Translations under genes and position numbers: made by a program
NCBI RefSeq assembly: GCF_002973525.1
Contig: NZ_PVEN01000003.1
Coordinates: 124,001-188,000 of the forward strand
Direction of reading: 5' to 3'
DNA: 64,000 bases
Source: Paraburkholderia sp. BL21I4N1
GTDB lineage: Bacteria > Pseudomonadota > Gammaproteobacteria > Burkholderiales > Burkholderiaceae
Part shown: piece after piece, positions 38,324 to 46,364 of the stretch
Numbering within the stretch: position 1 is the stretch's first letter
Layout: each line of letters opens with the position of its first letter
The notes under the pieces: model-generated
Database searches by the model: none
The model's input: the letters and a program-made list of their open reading frames with translations, nothing else
What the model was told of the DNA's origin: nothing

Positions 38324-38755
38324 ATGAAGTCCGCTTATGCCCTTCTGAGGAAGGGGAAAATTCTTATCCAGAGCTATTCAAAAGCAACGACTGGGCTATG
38401 GATCGCCACGGGGCCTGTGTACGTTATAGACGAAGACCATCCGGATGAGCTTGGCGCGAAGATTCGAGATGCGCTGCATGGATCGAACGAAGGAGTGCGG
38501 CATCCGAGTCAAGTCGAATGGAAGACGGTTCAGGCTCCAATGCTTGAGGCTGCTGGTGTGAAGACATGGGCAACCCTCGCGAAGAGTGCGAAATCCGTTG
38601 GGTTAGAGCTTGATGGAGGAATCGTGAGGATGGTGCCCTCAGCAGACTATGGCAACAACGGCGGGAAGTCGGTTCCCGAGAAGGCCGTTTCGTGCGAGTT
38701 TGACAATGGTGAACTCGGTTTCGCTTTAGTTCAGGCTTTTGAGCGTTGTGAATAA
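38324..38755 (+). CDS. cdiI: Presumed CDI immunity protein (CdiI)
   Basis: 143 residues, starting 18 bases after the cdiA stop. No family recognised from sequence; the role follows from its place directly after the toxin-encoding end. The protein is soluble and mixed alpha/beta in appearance (KILIQSYSKATTGLWIATG, VWKTV-like strands, LGFALVQAFERCE at the end), without signal peptide or membrane span, as needed to neutralise a nuclease in the cytoplasm. Its base composition is less GC-rich than the repeat region of cdiA, typical of exchanged toxin/immunity cassettes. Confidence 0.75.
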   Translation: MKSAYALLRKGKILIQSYSKATTGLWIATGPVYVIDEDHPDELGAKIRDALHGSNEGVRHPSQVEWKTVQAPMLEAAGVKTWATLAKSAKSVGLELDGGIVRMVPSADYGNNGGKSVPEKAVSCEFDNGELGFALVQAFERCE

Positions 38756-39163
38756 AGTGTTGCCACAAACAATCCGACCGGTCCGCAAAATCTTGGGAAC
38801 AACGTCCAGTTGTACCCGGACGGTAGTCTCAGAACACCGGACGGAAAATTTGCAAGTGTTTCGGGAAGTCCGCCGCCCGGAACAACAGCCGCGTCTCAGT
38901 TCGCGGATTTGTTGAGCAGCAATGGCATCAACGTAGTAGGTCAGGAGGTGGTGGTCAATGGTCCGCTTGGTTTGCGGCGCTACGATATTGTTACGCAGGA
39001 TGCAAGTGGTGCTTTACATGGAATCGAGGTGAAAAGCGGTAGTGCGACTCCGAATACATATCAACAATTTACGGATCAGTTCGTAAATCAGTTTGGCGCC
39101 ACCGCCACCGGGCGATTCGCCGGAAAGAGCGTAAGCAGTGCGACTACGGTATATGTTCCGTAA
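38756..39163 (+). pseudogene. Orphan CdiA C-terminal toxin fragment (ExK nuclease)
   Basis: An open frame from the cdiI stop to 39163 with no ATG; TTG 38810 is the first likely start. It reads NNPTGPQNLGNNVQLYPDG, then LRTPDGKFAS, ending in a nuclease-like core: RYDIVTQDASG, then GIEVKSG (E and K two apart after a conserved D, the PD-(D/E)xK pattern), and QFTDQFVNQFG. It lacks signal, TPS and repeat regions, so it is a displaced toxin tip. Such orphan modules can be recombined onto the main cdiA to swap specificity. Confidence 0.75.
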
Positions 39164-39175
39164 GAGATACAGTCC

Positions 39176-39565
39176 ATGAAATTTGAAGCAGAAAGTAAGC
39201 CTGAGATTCATGAGCCCCGGGAATCTCAAGTGACACGAGCAATTAAGTCACTGAAGAGCTATGGTCCCTCCTCGTATGCATCTTTGACAGATGCGAGAGG
39301 GAATTATGTGCAGGTTGCGGGTGGCGGAGTGACATGCATGATTGAGAGATATGACGCTTCGGATGGAAAGCGCTTTCGCGCGTTTCATAACAAGCCAAGT
39401 GCCGTTCGTCCGGATGGAACCATACTCTCGTTTCGCGCCGGAAATATTCCAATGCGATCTGATGAATGGTTCATGTCCAATCAGGTCGCAGAGGTGTTTC
39501 TGGCCTTCCTGAACGGCGAGGGATTTCCTGCAGACGTCCACTGGAGGGACGCCCCCGGGTTTTAA
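39176..39565 (+). CDS. Presumed immunity protein for the orphan toxin module
   Basis: 129 residues, 12 bases after the orphan toxin fragment. Soluble, no signal peptide; recognisable only as a small protein with FRAGNIPMRSDEWFMSNQVAE and an aromatic-rich C-terminus. Family not identified. Position after an orphan CT and lower GC than the core suggest an immunity gene kept to protect against siblings that carry this toxin. It could instead be an unrelated cargo gene. Confidence 0.6.
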   Translation: MKFEAESKPEIHEPRESQVTRAIKSLKSYGPSSYASLTDARGNYVQVAGGGVTCMIERYDASDGKRFRAFHNKPSAVRPDGTILSFRAGNIPMRSDEWFMSNQVAEVFLAFLNGEGFPADVHWRDAPGF

Positions 39566-39618
39566 CGTGAACCGCCACCGGATTTGGTGGAGGCTCCAAC
39601 TCTTGAGAAAATGCAGCC

Positions 39619-39940
39619 ATGAACAAGTCGAACAAATCTTCTGCTGAAGTCCGGGAACGCGCTGTGCGCATGGTGCAAGAGCATCGGGACGAGTATCCGT
39701 CACAGTGGGCGGCGATCGAATCCATCGCCCCCAAGATCGGCTGCACGAGCCAGACATTACTGGGGTGGGTCAAACGAGAAAGTCGATAGCGGCGAACGCG
39801 AGGGCGTGAGTACGTCGGAACGCGAACGTCTCAAGGCGCTGGAGCGCGAAGTCAAGGAACTGCGCCGCGCCAACGAGATTCTGAAACTGGCGAGTGCGTT
39901 TTTCGCCCAGGCGGAACTCGACCGCCGCCTGAAGTCCTGA
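39619..39940 (+). pseudogene. IS3-family transposase orfA, frameshifted
   Basis: Helix-turn-helix part [20 protein letters not shown]... up to LLGWVKRE, then an apparent one-base excess near 39780 (GAAAGTCGAT) breaks the frame with a stop. The leucine-zipper half continues in the next frame: [19 protein letters not shown] and [13 protein letters not shown]. Together they make the normal ~100-residue OrfA. Inactive. Confidence 0.82.
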
Positions 39941-40208
39941 AGGCCTTCATTGATCAGCATCCCGACACCTTCGGGGTCGAGCCGATCTGCAAGGTCTTGC
40001 GGATTGCCCCGTCGGGCTACCGGCGCCATGCTGCACAGCTTCGCGACCCGTCGCGCCGGTGCGCTCGTGCGATACGTGATGAACGCCTGCGCCCGGAGAT
40101 CCAGCGTGTCTGGCAAGCCAACATGCGCGGGTCTACGGCGCGGATAAAGTCTGGAAGCAGATGAACCGGGAGCGTATCGCTGTGGCTCGCTGCACTGTCG
40201 AACGGCTA
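39934..40208 (+). pseudogene. IS3-family transposase orfB, 5' fragment, frameshifted
   Basis: Reads FIDQHPDTFGVEPICKVLRI then APSGYRRHAAQLRDPSRRC and RPEIQRVWQANM. Near 40130 the frame breaks (two extra bases, or one lost) and resumes as VYGADKVWKQMNRERIAVAR then CTVERL, where homology ends. The DDE catalytic domain is missing. Inactive remnant. Confidence 0.8.
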
Positions 40209-40470
40209 CACACATTGCGCACGTCCCAAAGCACGTGCAAAAACGCGGCAAACCTTCGCCGGTATTAGGCTTGCGGTGGTACACACGAAAGTGCAGCAAG
40301 CCGGTGCCGGAGCGCGTCAAACTGCGCGACCGTTAAGCGATGCGACTAGAACGTGAATGCATGGCAAAGGACGGGCGAACTACTCAGTTGTCGACGGCAG
40401 CTACGCGAGCACCGATTGAGATGGATCGGCATTGAACCAAAATGCCTACATGGCGCCTACACAGCGCACC
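40209..40470. other. Unassigned sequence between the IS remnant and the right repeat
   Basis: No coding frame, hairpin or known element is recognised in these 262 bases. It follows the broken end of orfB and ends at the right tRNA-Lys repeat, so it is probably island debris. Confidence 0.4.
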
Positions 40471-40566
40471 AAAGAAAAAGGGCTTGCGACGCTGACGCGT
40501 GCAAGCCCTCGAATCTTTTGGTAGGCCGTACGGGATTCGAACCTGTGACCAACGGATTAAAAGTCC
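40471..40566. repeat. Right copy of tRNA-Lys 3' direct repeat (candidate att site)
   Basis: Partner of 16861-16954: terminator (one-base bulge in the stem), spacer and the 3' 48 bases of the intact tRNA-Lys. Here identity runs on into a complete tRNA. The two copies bracket about 23.6 kb. Confidence 0.85.
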
Positions 40567-40594
40567 GCTGCTCTACCAGCTGAGCTAACGACCC
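40519..40594 (-). tRNA. tRNA-Lys (anticodon TTT)
   Basis: 76 bases on the minus strand, beginning GGGTCGTTAGCTCAGCTGG and ending in an encoded CCA. The acceptor, D, anticodon (CTTTTAA loop), variable and GTTCGAATC T-arm all fold as a standard cloverleaf. A consensus promoter lies upstream and a terminator follows. It appears to have served as the attachment gene for the island to its left, and the insertion restored a full-length copy. Confidence 0.97.
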
Positions 40595-40608
40595 AAAAGA
40601 GAAGCGAG

Positions 40609-40638
40609 ATTATAGCGATAGCCTTGGCGAGCTGTCAA
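40609..40638 (-). promoter_or_regulatory. Sigma-70 promoter of tRNA-Lys
   Basis: On the minus strand TTGACA (40638-40633) and TATAAT (40614-40609) are both perfect consensus, with an 18-base spacer. Transcription would start about 8 bases before the mature tRNA 5' end. Confidence 0.88.
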
Positions 40639-40676
40639 CCCACAGTGACGCAATGCATTGCCGGCACTTCATATAG

Positions 40677-40710
40677 TGAAAAGCCCGGGTATTGCTACCC
40701 GGGCTTTTCA
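40677..40710. terminator. Intrinsic terminator after cpoB (tol-pal operon end)
   Basis: A 15-base perfect stem (tgaaaagcccgggta with its complement, TTGC loop) lies 67 bases past the cpoB stop. On the minus strand the stem ends in CTTTTCA, a short T tract; it separates the tol-pal operon from the tRNA promoter. Confidence 0.75.
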
Positions 40711-40776
40711 GCGAGAGGCGCGCGTGACTATGACGTCGGACACTGCGCGTTACTGCCTGCTACTCAACCACCAGAA

Positions 40777-41538
40777 CTACTTGATCTGCGACAGCTTGCT
40801 CTGGGCCGACTGAGCGACATCCGAGCCGCTGTATTGCGCGACGATCTGCTCGAGCGTCTTCTTGGCCGCAGCCTTCTGACCTTGCTCGAGCTGATTGTTC
40901 GCAATGGCCATCAGCGAATCCGGCGCACGCGGATGTTGCGGGTAGTTCTTCACCACACCTTGCCAGGTTGCCGTCGAGCCCTTGTAATCGCGCAGTGCAT
41001 ACAGCGCGTTGCCGAGCCAGTATTGCGCGGTCGGCTGGTAGGGACTGTTCGGATACTTGGAGATGAAGCTGCGGAACGACGCCGCCGCATTCTTGAAGTC
41101 GCCACTGCGGAACTGCTGCGAAGCCGCGTTGAACGAATCGGTTTCACCCGGCTGAACCTCACCTTGGACGCCATCCACCGTCTGTTGCTGCGGCTCGAAT
41201 TTCTTTAGCCGCGTGTCCAGATCGGTGTAGTAGTCCTTCTGCTGTTTTTGGAGCGTGGTGAGCTGGTTGCCCATGTCTTCGTTCTGTCCACGCAACGTAG
41301 CGACCTGCTGGTTGAGCTGGTCGAGACGGTTGGACTGATCGAGGATCGTACGCTGTGCGGCCGACAGCTGGCTCGACAGGCTATCGGTCTTCGAACGCAG
41401 ATCGAGAATGGCCTGGCGGGCCTGATCGTCGTCGAAGATGCCCGCATGCGCAGGCACCGTCGCGAAGGCGGTGACTGCGACACAAGCCGCTGCGGCAAAC
41501 CGCAGCCAGGAGAAACGATGCGTCATTCGGCTCATCAC
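40777..41538 (-). CDS. cpoB: Cell division coordinator CpoB (Tol-Pal system protein YbgF)
   Basis: 253-residue periplasmic protein. Signal peptide (FAAAACVAVTAFATVPAHA), then a coiled-coil trimerisation segment of about residues 35-105 (SSQLSAAQRTILDQSNRLDQ onward). The C-terminal half holds TPR repeats (FNAASQQFRSGDFKNAAASF, YWLGNALYALRDYKGSTATW, KKTLEQIVAQYSGSDVAQSA). In E. coli CpoB links Tol function with PBP1B during septal wall synthesis. Last gene of the tol-pal operon, 7 bases after pal. Confidence 0.93.
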   Translation of the reverse strand: MMSRMTHRFSWLRFAAAACVAVTAFATVPAHAGIFDDDQARQAILDLRSKTDSLSSQLSAAQRTILDQSNRLDQLNQQVATLRGQNEDMGNQLTTLQKQQKDYYTDLDTRLKKFEPQQQTVDGVQGEVQPGETDSFNAASQQFRSGDFKNAAASFRSFISKYPNSPYQPTAQYWLGNALYALRDYKGSTATWQGVVKNYPQHPRAPDSLMAIANNQLEQGQKAAAKKTLEQIVAQYSGSDVAQSAQSKLSQIK

Positions 41539-41545
41539 CCGTTAC

Positions 41546-42055
41546 TTACTGTTGGTACACGAGGTCGGCGCGGCGGTTTTGTGCCCACGACGATTCGTCA
41601 TGACCGGTAGCTTGCGGCTTTTCCTTGCCGAGGCTCACGGCTTCCATTTGCGAGTCCGTCACACCCATCAGCGACAGCGAACGGCGCACAGCTTCAGCAC
41701 GCTTCTGGCCGAGCGCGAGGTTGTACTCGCTGGTGCCGCGTTCGTCGGTGTTGCCCTGGATCAGGACGTGACGCTGCGGGTGGCTCTTCAGGTATTGCGC
41801 GTGTTGTTGCAGCAGCGACTGGTAGTCGTCCTTGACCGAGTAGCTGTCGAAGTCGAAGTAAATGCTGCGCTTGGCCAACGGGCTGTTCGGATCGTTCAGC
41901 GGATCGACGTTGACCTGTGCGACATCGGTCGGGTTCGGTTGCGTCGAGACTGCACCGCCCTTGTTAGCGTTTTCGTCGAGCTTGACGCCCGAGTGGCACG
42001 CGGCCAGTGCACCGACCATCAATACGGCAAAGGCGAAACGAAGTTTGGACATCAT
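41546..42055 (-). CDS. pal: Peptidoglycan-associated lipoprotein Pal
   Basis: 169 residues. Lipobox LAAC (ALAACHSG) gives an outer-membrane lipoprotein. After a flexible linker, the OmpA-like domain has IYFDFDSYSVKDDY, HVLIQGNTDERGTSEYNLAL and LGQKRAEAVRRSL, with the peptidoglycan (diaminopimelate)-binding Asp/Arg positions intact. It anchors the outer membrane to peptidoglycan and binds TolB. Between tolB and cpoB. Confidence 0.97.
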   Translation of the reverse strand: MMSKLRFAFAVLMVGALAACHSGVKLDENANKGGAVSTQPNPTDVAQVNVDPLNDPNSPLAKRSIYFDFDSYSVKDDYQSLLQQHAQYLKSHPQRHVLIQGNTDERGTSEYNLALGQKRAEAVRRSLSLMGVTDSQMEAVSLGKEKPQATGHDESSWAQNRRADLVYQQ

Positions 42056-42087
42056 TTGGTTACTCTCCTTGTGTTATTGCATCAACG

Positions 42088-43380
42088 TTATTGCATAAAC
42101 GGGCCCCAGGATGGCTCGCGAACGCTACCACCCTGAACGGACAGGACCTGCCGAGTGCGACCGTCGGTCGATACTGCGGCCAACACGCCACGGCCGTTCA
42201 CCTGTGTGGCGTAAAGAATGTACTGACCGTTCGCCGCGAAGCTCGGCGATTCGTCATGTGTCGTGTCCGTCAGGCCTGTGGCGGTGTTGCCTTGCAGGTC
42301 CTGGATATAAAGCTTGAACCCGCCGCCGACGCGCGAGATATAAGCGAGCTGTTTGCCGTCCGGGCTGACGCGCGGGCTGGTGTTGTAGCTGCCCGTGAAC
42401 GTGACGCGTTGCGCGGCGCCGGCGTTTTCGCCCGCTGCCGGCATCTTGTAGATTTGCGGCTGACCGCCACGGTCGCTCGTGAAATAGATCGACTGACCGT
42501 CAGGAGAGAAGGCCGGTTCGGTGTCGATCGAGCTGCCTTGCGTGAGACGGCGCAGTCCGCTGCCGTCTGCATTGACGGCGAAAATCTGTGTATTGCCGGT
42601 GCGTGACAGCGCGACGGCCAGCGTGCGGCCGTCCGGCGACCACGCCGGCGCACTGTTGTTGCCCTTCTGATCCGAGACGACCACACGGCGGCCCGTAGGC
42701 AGGTCGTGAATGTAGACGATCGGCTTTTTCTTTTCGAACGACACGTACGCAACCTTGGTGCCGTCAGGCGACCAGGCCGGCGAAATGATCGGCTCGGGGC
42801 TCGACAGCGCAATGTGCGCGTCCTGGCCGTCCGAATCGGAAATCTGCAACTGGTAACGGCCGCCCGTCTTGATCACGTACGACAGACGCGTGGCAAACAC
42901 ACCGCGGCCGCCCATCAGCTTGGCGTAGATGTAGTCGGCTACCTTATGCGCGCTCATGCGCAAGCCGCTTTCCGGACTCACGAGCACGAGGCCGCCCAGG
43001 CTTTCGCCCTTGACCGTGTCGTACAGTTTGAAGCGCACTTCGTACTGGCCGTTCGGCAGGCGGTTCACGCTGCCCGAGACGAACGCATTGGCGCCCTTGG
43101 CCTTCCAGCTGCCGAGGTCGACGGAATCGGTTTCGGCGACGGGCGTCGCGCCCGCGTCGATATTCGTGAACTTGCCGCTGCGTTGCAGATCCTGGCGCAC
43201 GATCGTGCTGACCTGTTGCGGCGAGTTCGCCTCATTGGCGAAATTCGCCGTTGCGATCGGAAACTGGGTTGACCCGACGCCCGTCACGAGGACGTTGAGT
43301 TGTGCGTTGGCGGCACCGCCGACGGCGATCAGGCACGACGCTACAAGTGTCCGCAGGCCTAGCTTGGTCATCAAACTCAT
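42088..43380 (-). CDS. tolB: Tol-Pal system beta-propeller protein TolB
   Basis: 430 residues from Met 43380 ([20 protein letters not shown]), with a signal peptide cleaved after ANA. An N-terminal alpha/beta domain precedes a six-bladed WD40-like propeller. The repeated blade motif is SPDGT/KVAY, e.g. [34 protein letters not shown] and [19 protein letters not shown]. TolB shuttles between Pal and TolA/OmpF in the periplasm. The frame is open 30 codons further upstream, but those lack coding character and would remove the signal peptide from the N-terminus. Confidence 0.96.
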   Translation of the reverse strand: MSLMTKLGLRTLVASCLIAVGGAANAQLNVLVTGVGSTQFPIATANFANEANSPQQVSTIVRQDLQRSGKFTNIDAGATPVAETDSVDLGSWKAKGANAFVSGSVNRLPNGQYEVRFKLYDTVKGESLGGLVLVSPESGLRMSAHKVADYIYAKLMGGRGVFATRLSYVIKTGGRYQLQISDSDGQDAHIALSSPEPIISPAWSPDGTKVAYVSFEKKKPIVYIHDLPTGRRVVVSDQKGNNSAPAWSPDGRTLAVALSRTGNTQIFAVNADGSGLRRLTQGSSIDTEPAFSPDGQSIYFTSDRGGQPQIYKMPAAGENAGAAQRVTFTGSYNTSPRVSPDGKQLAYISRVGGGFKLYIQDLQGNTATGLTDTTHDESPSFAANGQYILYATQVNGRGVLAAVSTDGRTRQVLSVQGGSVREPSWGPFMQ

Positions 43381-43520
43381 GCTGTATGGTTTCCCCAAAA
43401 ACGGTTTTACTAACACTTCACGACAGCAGACAGACCCGGAAAGCACTAATTCGTTCCCGAGTGGCGCCACGCTGGGCGGGGCGCCAGGTCTGCTGTCAAC
43501 TGACTGTCATGCTGCTGAAA

Positions 43521-44540
43521 TCAACCTGCCGGCTTCAAGGTAATCAGGAAGCTCGTCGGCGTCTTGCCGTTGATATCCTGAGGCATCGGGTCGGTACGCT
43601 GGACGGCGCGCAAAGCCGCATCGTCCCACGCCGAGTTTCCGCTGCTGCGCTGGATCGTGGCGTCAAGCAGGGTGCCGGTCGGCGAGCAACGCACGGAAAC
43701 GACGGTTTCCAGCCCAGCCGTTTCACCACCCCACGAAATATGCGGACGCACTGCACGGCGGACCTTGTCCGAGTAACCCGGCGAAGTCGCCGTGCCGCCT
43801 GAGCCCGTTCCCGTGCCACTCTTGCCAAGCCCGTCGGTCGAACCCGTCCCGCCGGCTGAACCTTGCATCATCTGTGCGAGACGCGCGCGACGCTCGGCGT
43901 CCACCTTCTTCGCTTGTGCGGCAGCGTCGGCTTGAGCCTTGGCCTTCGCCGCTTTCTGCGCATCGGCTTTCTTCTGCGCCGCGTCAGCATCAGCTTGCTT
44001 CTGCTGTTCCTGCTGCTGCTCTTTCAATTGCTGCTGCTTTTGCTGATCGGCAAGTTGCTGTTGCTTCAGCTTGTCGGCCTGCTGCTGTTGCTGCTGCTTT
44101 TGTTTCGCTGCCGCAGCCTTTTGCGCGGCAAGCTGCGCAGCCTGGTCGGCCGCTAGTTGCTGCTGACGCTTCGCCTCGGCTTCCTGTTGGGCCTGCAACT
44201 TCTGCTGACGCAACTGCTCAGCCAGTTGCGCCTGACGAGCCGCGTCCTGTTGCTGGCGTTTCTTTTCCTGCAATGCGATGTCGGCCTGTTCGTCCGGCAG
44301 CGGCGGGGCAGGCGCGACCGGCACGGGCGGCGGTGGCGGAACGGGACGCGGAATCGCCGTATCCGGCACTTCGGTCCACAACTCGGCTTCCGCGCCTTCC
44401 GGCGTACTGTTTTGCCATTGAATGCCGTGATACAGGAAGAACCCGAGCAACGCGTGCATCACCAGCGCGAACACGAAGGCTCGCCCGGTGCCGCGTTCAC
44501 GCGGTGGCTGGAGCGGGTAGTCGGAATTCTTGCGGATCAT
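43521..44540 (-). CDS. tolA: Tol-Pal system protein TolA
   Basis: 339 residues. One N-terminal membrane anchor (AFVFALVMHALLGFFLYHGI), a Pro-rich neck (PRPVPPPPPVPVAPAPPLP), then a long Gln/Lys/Ala helical rod (about residues 85-220). A Gly/Ser/Thr-rich linker leads to domain III (YSDKVRRAVRPHISWGG...), which carries the TonB-like fold. TolA spans the periplasm and transmits TolQR energy to Pal/TolB. It overlaps tolR by four bases. Confidence 0.94.
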   Translation of the reverse strand: MIRKNSDYPLQPPRERGTGRAFVFALVMHALLGFFLYHGIQWQNSTPEGAEAELWTEVPDTAIPRPVPPPPPVPVAPAPPLPDEQADIALQEKKRQQQDAARQAQLAEQLRQQKLQAQQEAEAKRQQQLAADQAAQLAAQKAAAAKQKQQQQQQADKLKQQQLADQQKQQQLKEQQQEQQKQADADAAQKKADAQKAAKAKAQADAAAQAKKVDAERRARLAQMMQGSAGGTGSTDGLGKSGTGTGSGGTATSPGYSDKVRRAVRPHISWGGETAGLETVVSVRCSPTGTLLDATIQRSSGNSAWDDAALRAVQRTDPMPQDINGKTPTSFLITLKPAG

Positions 44541-44983
44541 TGCGATTTGACGAGCAATCCAACGCGTTTGACGCCTTCGCCTTTCAGCTCGGACATCACG
44601 TTCATGACGACTTCGTACTTCACGGTCTTGTCGGCGGCGATCACGACGGGCTGATCGGGATGCGCCTGCGCACGATCGGCGATAAAGCCTTTCAGGTCGG
44701 CCTTCGTCATGTCTTCCTGCTGCTGCGCGCCGGAATCGTCCTTGTATTTGACGCTCATGTTGCCGTCCGCGCGAATGTTCACGATCACGGGAGGCGTTTG
44801 CTGTTGCGGCGCGGCGCCGCCGACGGTGGGCAGATTGACGATCGACGGAGCGACCAGTGGCGCGGTCACCATGAAGATCACGAGCAGCACGAGCATCACG
44901 TCGATATACGGCACGACGTTGATGTCGGCCATGGCGCGGCGCTGACGGCTGCCGCGCATGCTGGAGGAACGAGAGCCTGCCAT
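44537..44983 (-). CDS. tolR: Tol-Pal system protein TolR (ExbD family)
   Basis: 148 residues from Met 44983 (MAGSRSSSMRGSRQRRAMAD). One transmembrane helix carries the conserved proton-relay Asp in VVPYIDVMLVLLVIFMV, and a periplasmic domain with PVVIAADKTVKYEVVMNVMS follows. It works with TolQ as the proton-driven motor for TolA. The frame is open to 45073, but that would overlap tolQ by 80 bases; Met 44983 leaves a 10-base gap. Confidence 0.95.
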   Translation of the reverse strand: MAGSRSSSMRGSRQRRAMADINVVPYIDVMLVLLVIFMVTAPLVAPSIVNLPTVGGAAPQQQTPPVIVNIRADGNMSVKYKDDSGAQQQEDMTKADLKGFIADRAQAHPDQPVVIAADKTVKYEVVMNVMSELKGEGVKRVGLLVKSQ

Positions 44984-44993
44984 CGTGGACTCC

Positions 44994-45671
44994 TTACTGT
45001 GCCTGGCGCTGCAGAATGTTCGAGAACTCTTCGATGAAGGTCTCGAAGCGGATCGCCAGACGATCGATGTCATGCGCGTAGCGGTTATAGGCCACCACGG
45101 CAGGAATCGCGGCGAACAGGCCGATCGCGGTGGCGGTCAGTGCTTCGGCGATACCCGGTGCGACGTTCGCCAGCGTGGCCTGTTGCACGTTGGCGAGGCC
45201 GCGGAACGCGTTCATGATCCCCCAGACCGTGCCGAACAGACCGATATACGGGCTGACCGAGCCGACCGACGCGAGAAAAGCGAGATTGGCTTCGAGCACG
45301 TCCATTTCACGCTGGAACGCGGCGCGCATGGCGCGCCGTGCGCCGTCGAGAATCGCGCCCGGATCGTTCAGGCGTTTTTCCTTGCCCTTCAGGAATTCGC
45401 GCATGCCGGACTCGAAAATGCGTTCCAGCGCGCCGATCGTGTGGCGGTTGTTGGCCGCGCTTTGGTACAGCGCCTGCAGGTCGCCGCCCGACCAGAAATC
45501 GCGTTCGAAGCGTTCAGTTTGCGCGCGCGCCCGGCGGATCGCAAACCACTTGCGGAAAATGAAAGTCCACGACAACAGCGACAGCAACAGCAGCAGCGCC
45601 ATCACGGCCTGCGCGAGCAGGCTCGCATTGAGTACGAGTGAAACGATCGACAGATCTTGTGTAGTGTTCAT
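44994..45671 (-). CDS. tolQ: Tol-Pal system proton channel protein TolQ (ExbB family)
   Basis: 225 residues. Three hydrophobic spans: LLAQAVMALLLLLSLLSWTF near the N-terminus, then VSPYIGLFGTVWGIMNAF and IAEALTATAIGLFAAIPAVV, the two MotA/ExbB signature helices that line the proton path. It starts the tolQRAB-pal-cpoB run; ybgC lies 155 bases upstream. Confidence 0.96.
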   Translation of the reverse strand: MNTTQDLSIVSLVLNASLLAQAVMALLLLLSLLSWTFIFRKWFAIRRARAQTERFERDFWSGGDLQALYQSAANNRHTIGALERIFESGMREFLKGKEKRLNDPGAILDGARRAMRAAFQREMDVLEANLAFLASVGSVSPYIGLFGTVWGIMNAFRGLANVQQATLANVAPGIAEALTATAIGLFAAIPAVVAYNRYAHDIDRLAIRFETFIEEFSNILQRQAQ

Positions 45672-45826
45672 AAAGGTTCGTTTTAACGTCCCGGAAGGGG
45701 GCGTCCGGCTGCAAGGTCAGTCGAAGCTTGCCGTGAGCAAAACGGAAGCATCGGCGAGATTGCAAGCCGAACCATGCTTTGTGTTGCTTGATCGATATGA
45801 GTTCACTGGCCCCGTAACAACGGGGT

Positions 45827-46297
45827 TCAGTCGTTGTCCGTTGACACGCCGCCGCTGCTCGCGCCCGGCCCGCGCCGCAAAGCGGCCAGAACCGGCGAAG
45901 GAATCGCGGCCGGCCGCAGCGTTATGCGATCGACGCAGCCGACCCGGATGGAACCGGTAGCAAGCAGCGTGCCGTCCCGCCACGCCTCCTGCACGAAGTC
46001 GACCGATGCCCTGCCTAGCCGTTCGATCCGGCTCACGACGTTGACGATATCGTCGAGCCGTGCCGGCGCCCGATAGTCGACCGCGGTGCTGCTTACGATA
46101 AACATCGCGCCGGTTTCGTCCGCGAGACGGCGCTGGTCGACGCCGCACGCGCGCAGCCATTCGGTGCGCGCCCGTTCAAAAAACTTCAGGTAGTTCGCGT
46201 AAAACACGATGCCGCCGGCGTCGGTATCTTCGTAGTACACGCGGATGGACCACGTGCAGCCGATTTCGGTGCCGGGCTGGCTGGTCGACTCATTCAT
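45827..46297 (-). CDS. ybgC: Acyl-CoA thioesterase YbgC (hotdog fold)
   Basis: 156 residues from MNESTSQPG at 46297. Motifs: IRVYYEDTDAGGIVFYANYL, with the catalytic Asp in YxDTD-GG, and YLKFFERARTEWLR, typical of 4HBT thioesterases that act on acyl-CoA or acyl-ACP in phospholipid metabolism. Commonly found directly ahead of tolQ, as here. Eight possible codons further upstream look untranslated. Confidence 0.93.
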   Translation of the reverse strand: MNESTSQPGTEIGCTWSIRVYYEDTDAGGIVFYANYLKFFERARTEWLRACGVDQRRLADETGAMFIVSSTAVDYRAPARLDDIVNVVSRIERLGRASVDFVQEAWRDGTLLATGSIRVGCVDRITLRPAAIPSPVLAALRRGPGASSGGVSTDND

Positions 46298-46364
46298 GCG
46301 GCGCATTTTACCGGAACGCATACCCTGAGGTCTGTTTCAAAGTGTGCGCCTTGCCCGGCGGGCC

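Larger units (their letters stand above)
39619..40208 (+). mobile_element. Degenerate IS3-family insertion element
   Basis: Remains of orfA (39619-39940) and the first third of orfB (39934-40208) in the usual IS3 order, both frame-shifted, the second cut off abruptly after the VERL residues. The missing orfB core means no active transposase. No terminal inverted repeats could be assigned. It lies between the orphan toxin cassette and the tRNA end of the island. Confidence 0.8.
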
